The translations under genes and the position numbers were made by a program. From Bacilli bacterium (GTDB lineage Bacteria > Bacillota_I > Bacilli_A > RFN20 > CAG-826): a stretch of DNA of 46,601 bases. Below the pieces are notes generated by a model. The model was not told the DNA's origin, ran no database searches, and saw only the letters and a list, made by a program, of their open reading frames with translations. The DNA is taken from the NCBI GenBank assembly GCA_900767825.1, contig CAAGAN010000015.1, positions 1 to 46,601 on the forward strand. The letters run 5' to 3'. Within the stretch, counting starts at the first letter, position 1. Each line of letters opens with the position of its first letter. Shown here one piece after another: positions 45,548 through 46,601 of the stretch.

Positions 45548-45847
45548 ATAAGTTAAATCGGCTTTTAAAGTAATTGTGTCTTGTTTCGATCTTATATTTT
45601 GATCTCATAAATTGTCCTTGTGATCAGATCTTGGTAAAACCAGTCTCTTCTCGCAACAACAACAGAAAGAACATGTTATGTAATATCCGGTTTTCAAAGA
45701 ACAAAGAGCTGAGAGAATCTAATCTCTCAAAACTAAACAGATGATCAACTCTTAACAACAAAACCATGTTTTATACGACTAAATCGAATAGGTAAAATAA
45801 ATAAATGTACTGTTTGAACTCGCTATGAGTCAAACAACTTTCTCCTT
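45548..45847 (-). other. 16S-23S internal transcribed spacer without tRNA genes
   Basis: About 300 nt. No tRNA-Ile or tRNA-Ala cloverleaf can be found in it. It holds a boxA-like TGTTCTTTGAAAACC (minus strand) and a GAGAGATTAGATTCTCTC hairpin just 5' of that, typical of rRNA processing and antitermination sequences. Confidence 0.8.

Positions 45848-46601
<754 letters not shown>

Noticed and set aside
45548..45847. tRNA genes in the rRNA spacer
   Set aside because: No cloverleaf or GTTCRAATC-type T arm could be found on either strand.

Overview
The window is a 46.6 kb piece of a low-GC chromosome from a Gram-positive-lineage bacterium of the Bacilli/Mollicutes-related group. The evidence is a PolC-type replicase, FakA, Asp23, RbgA, YlxM, XerC-TrmFO-TopA, a LemA pair, the non-mevalonate enzyme Dxr, and gene order that follows the Bacillus subtilis ylo/ylq/ylx region. 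TGA ends several housekeeping genes (dxr, cdsA, rimM, rnhB) and Trp is written TGG, so the standard bacterial code applies rather than the Mycoplasma code. Assignment to an uncultured gut lineage such as RF39/RFN20 is only a guess; the partial 16S (45848-46601) could settle it.

Layout, left to right. 1-110 looks like the 5' end of a class C group II intron sitting just behind a terminator. Then, all on the minus strand: tRNA-Pro(CGG), polC, rseP, dxr, cdsA, uppS, frr, pyrH, tsf and rpsB (transcribed from rpsB towards the tRNA), preceded by xerC, trmFO, topA, dprA, rnhB, rbgA, lepB, an inserted pfkB sugar kinase and rplS. On the plus strand follows rpsP-khpA-rimM-trmD, an apparent in-place inversion of a block that normally reads in the same direction as rplS. 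Behind it is a two-gene toxin-antitoxin-like unit (RHH-MNT nucleotidyltransferase plus a HEPN protein with an extra C-terminal domain). The rest is minus strand again: lemA, a LemA-associated membrane protein, ffh, ylxM, ftsY, rnc, recG, an accessory four-gene operon (secreted protein, two ABC permease-ATPases, radical-SAM/SPASM enzyme), fakA, asp23 and the rRNA operon 5S/23S/16S (16S cut by the window edge).

The conserved genes serve translation (rpsB, tsf, frr, rplS, rpsP, rimM, trmD, trmFO, rbgA, rnc, rRNA), replication and DNA handling (polC, topA, xerC, dprA, rnhB, recG), membrane and envelope (uppS, cdsA, dxr, rseP, lepB, fakA) and protein targeting (ffh, ftsY, ylxM). Genes that usually sit within this neighbourhood in Bacillus (proS, hslVU/codY, smc, fapR-plsX-fab-acpP) are missing from their places, so the region is compacted.

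The most novel parts are: (1) the RHH-MNT/HEPN pair, with intact GSX10DXD and RX4HXY motifs, a fused DNA-binding domain, a perfect 12-bp tandem repeat over its promoter, and a degenerate pyrophosphatase-like tail on the HEPN protein; (2) the four-gene export/radical-SAM operon, whose first gene carries a frameshift and whose last gene carries an in-frame TGA exactly between the radical-SAM barrel and a complete seven-cysteine SPASM domain; (3) a recurrent promoter layout in which a -10 hexamer lies 6-11 nt from the start codon with no usable Shine-Dalgarno site, which suggests several leaderless mRNAs.
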